Positions 40,829 to 41,667 of a stretch of DNA of 41,667 nt are shown piece after piece. The DNA comes from Bacteroidales bacterium. GTDB taxonomy: Bacteria; Bacteroidota; Bacteroidia; Bacteroidales; Tenuifilaceae. A model generated the notes under the pieces. The model searched no databases, had not been told where the DNA came from, and saw only the letters and a list, made by a program, of their open reading frames with translations. Numbering within the stretch: position 1 is the stretch's first letter; each line of letters starts with the position of its first letter. The translations under genes were made by a program, and so were the position numbers. Location of the stretch: assembly GCA_017454165.1 (NCBI GenBank), contig JAFTDN010000001.1:1-41667 (forward strand), written 5' to 3'.

Positions 40829-41667
40829 ATGAAACCCAACTACAAGCAGATAAAGGTTGATGAGTTAGACAACGCCGCATCAACACCCGCGCCAGAGCCC
40901 AACTGGCTCACCCCCGAACGCATCCCCGTAAAGCCAGCCTACACCGCTGCCGACCTAGAGCAGATGGAGCATCTGGACTACGCCGCTGGCGTACCGCCGT
41001 TCCTGCGTGGCCCGTACAGCACCATGTATGTGATGAAGCCGTGGACCATACGCCAGTACGCGGGCTTCTCGACCGCCGAGGAGTCGAACGCCTTCTACCG
41101 CCGCAACCTGGCCTCGGGCCAGAAGGGCCTCTCGGTGGCCTTCGACCTGGCCACGCACCGTGGTTACGACTCCGACCATCCCCGCGTGGTGGGCGATGTA
41201 GGCAAGGCTGGTGTGGCCATCGACTCGGTGGAGGACATGAAGATCCTGTTCGATGGCATACCGCTCGACAAGATGTCGGTGTCCATGACCATGAACGGGG
41301 CGGTGCTGCCCGTGCTCTCGTTCTACATTGTGGCCGCCCTGGAGCAGGGCGCAACGCTCGACCAGCTCAGCGGAACCATCCAGAACGACATCCTGAAGGA
41401 GTTCATGGTGCGTAACACCTACATCTATCCGCCCGAGTTCTCGATGAAGATCATCGCCGACATCTTCGAGTACACCTCGCGCAACATGCCCAAGTTCAAC
41501 AGCATATCCATATCGGGGTACCACATGCAGGAGGCCGGCGCCACCGCCGACATCGAGCTGGCCTACACCCTGGCCGATGGTTTGGAGTACTTGCGTACTG
41601 GTGTTAAGGCGGGTATCGACATTGATGCCTTTGCGCCGCGCCTGTCGTTCTTCTGGGCCATCGGCAT
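40829..41667 (+). CDS. mutB: Methylmalonyl-CoA mutase large (alpha) subunit, cut by the window end
   Basis: The first 279 codons of the catalytic subunit, beginning ATG AAA CCC (40829); the gene continues beyond 41667. Landmarks are [25 protein letters not shown] with the substrate-contacting Tyr, [64 protein letters not shown] and [12 protein letters not shown], where the conserved HMQEAGA lies near the substrate. Probably heterodimeric with the mutA product just upstream (9-base gap). Together with cobalamin it serves the propionate/succinate route typical of anaerobic Bacteroidota. The C-terminal cobalamin domain is outside the window. Confidence 0.93.
   Translation, partial: MKPNYKQIKVDELDNAASTPAPEPNWLTPERIPVKPAYTAADLEQMEHLDYAAGVPPFLRGPYSTMYVMKPWTIRQYAGFSTAEESNAFYRRNLASGQKGLSVAFDLATHRGYDSDHPRVVGDVGKAGVAIDSVEDMKILFDGIPLDKMSVSMTMNGAVLPVLSFYIVAALEQGATLDQLSGTIQNDILKEFMVRNTYIYPPEFSMKIIADIFEYTSRNMPKFNSISISGYHMQEAGATADIELAYTLADGLEYLRTGVKAGIDIDAFAPRLSFFWAIG

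Overview
The window reads as a chromosomal segment of a GC-rich member of the Bacteroidota, most likely order Bacteroidales; I cannot name a genus. The grounds are: many copies of the phylum's -7 promoter element TAnnTTTG in front of genes, with few Shine-Dalgarno sequences; a type IX secretion C-terminal sorting domain; numerous outer-membrane lipoproteins; a PD40/TPR envelope protein; a split transketolase; and heterodimeric methylmalonyl-CoA mutase (propionate/succinate metabolism). There are no tRNA or rRNA genes, CRISPR arrays, insertion sequences or phage genes that I can see. Most of the window is ordinary core genome.

Layout. 1-1511: a promoter followed at its predicted start site by a hairpin RNA, then a class I/II aminotransferase. 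1533-4505: a minus-strand operon of secreted proteins (one small secreted protein, an HExxH lipoprotein, two small paralogous lipoproteins), AT-rich in its distal part and the most accessory-looking stretch here. 4571-9178: a TPR/PD40 envelope protein with a C-terminal membrane anchor, a GNAT acetyltransferase, an orphan HSDR_N nuclease-like protein, an SMR/Gdx exporter, and a frameshifted flavin-binding split-barrel gene. 9208-12003: AMP nucleosidase, holA, and a class IV aminotransferase-fold protein that lacks the PLP lysine. 12016-18630: PASTA protein, a T9SS substrate, RluD-type pseudouridine synthase, two tandem beta-rich lipoproteins, and Ddl on the opposite strand. 18652-21246: nitroreductase and PTPS-family protein on minus, futalosine-pathway genes mqnB-mqnD on plus.

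21291-27850: a TPR-SpoIIE phosphatase, an RNA m5U methyltransferase with Fe-S cysteines, a TIGR02757 protein, a LolD-type ATPase, a coiled-coil secreted protein and RsmI. 27900-32055: an RluB-type pseudouridine synthase with a long Arg/Asp repeat tail, then the GTPases Era (apparently leaderless mRNA) and Der, closed by a bidirectional terminator. 32071-37848, all minus: a 54-residue ferredoxin, a K+/H+ antiporter, an ECF sigma factor with a membrane partner, and the two transketolase halves separated by a methylglyoxal-synthase-like protein whose catalytic aspartate is replaced. 37901-41667: a lipoprotein, then mutA-mutB, the latter cut by the window end.

Functionally the segment mixes translation and ribosome maturation (RluD, RluB, RsmI, Era, Der, m5U methyltransferase), envelope biogenesis (Ddl, PASTA, LolD, lipoproteins, T9SS substrate), menaquinone synthesis by the futalosine route, and anaerobic carbon metabolism (transketolase, methylmalonyl-CoA mutase, ferredoxin). 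The items most deserving a second look are two degenerate enzymes embedded in conserved operons (PLP-lysine-less class IV protein; Asp-less MGS between the transketolase halves), the 5' hairpin RNA at 42-89, the lipoprotein operon with its operator-like repeat, and the hairpin leader of rluB. I found no clear-cut new defence or mobile system.
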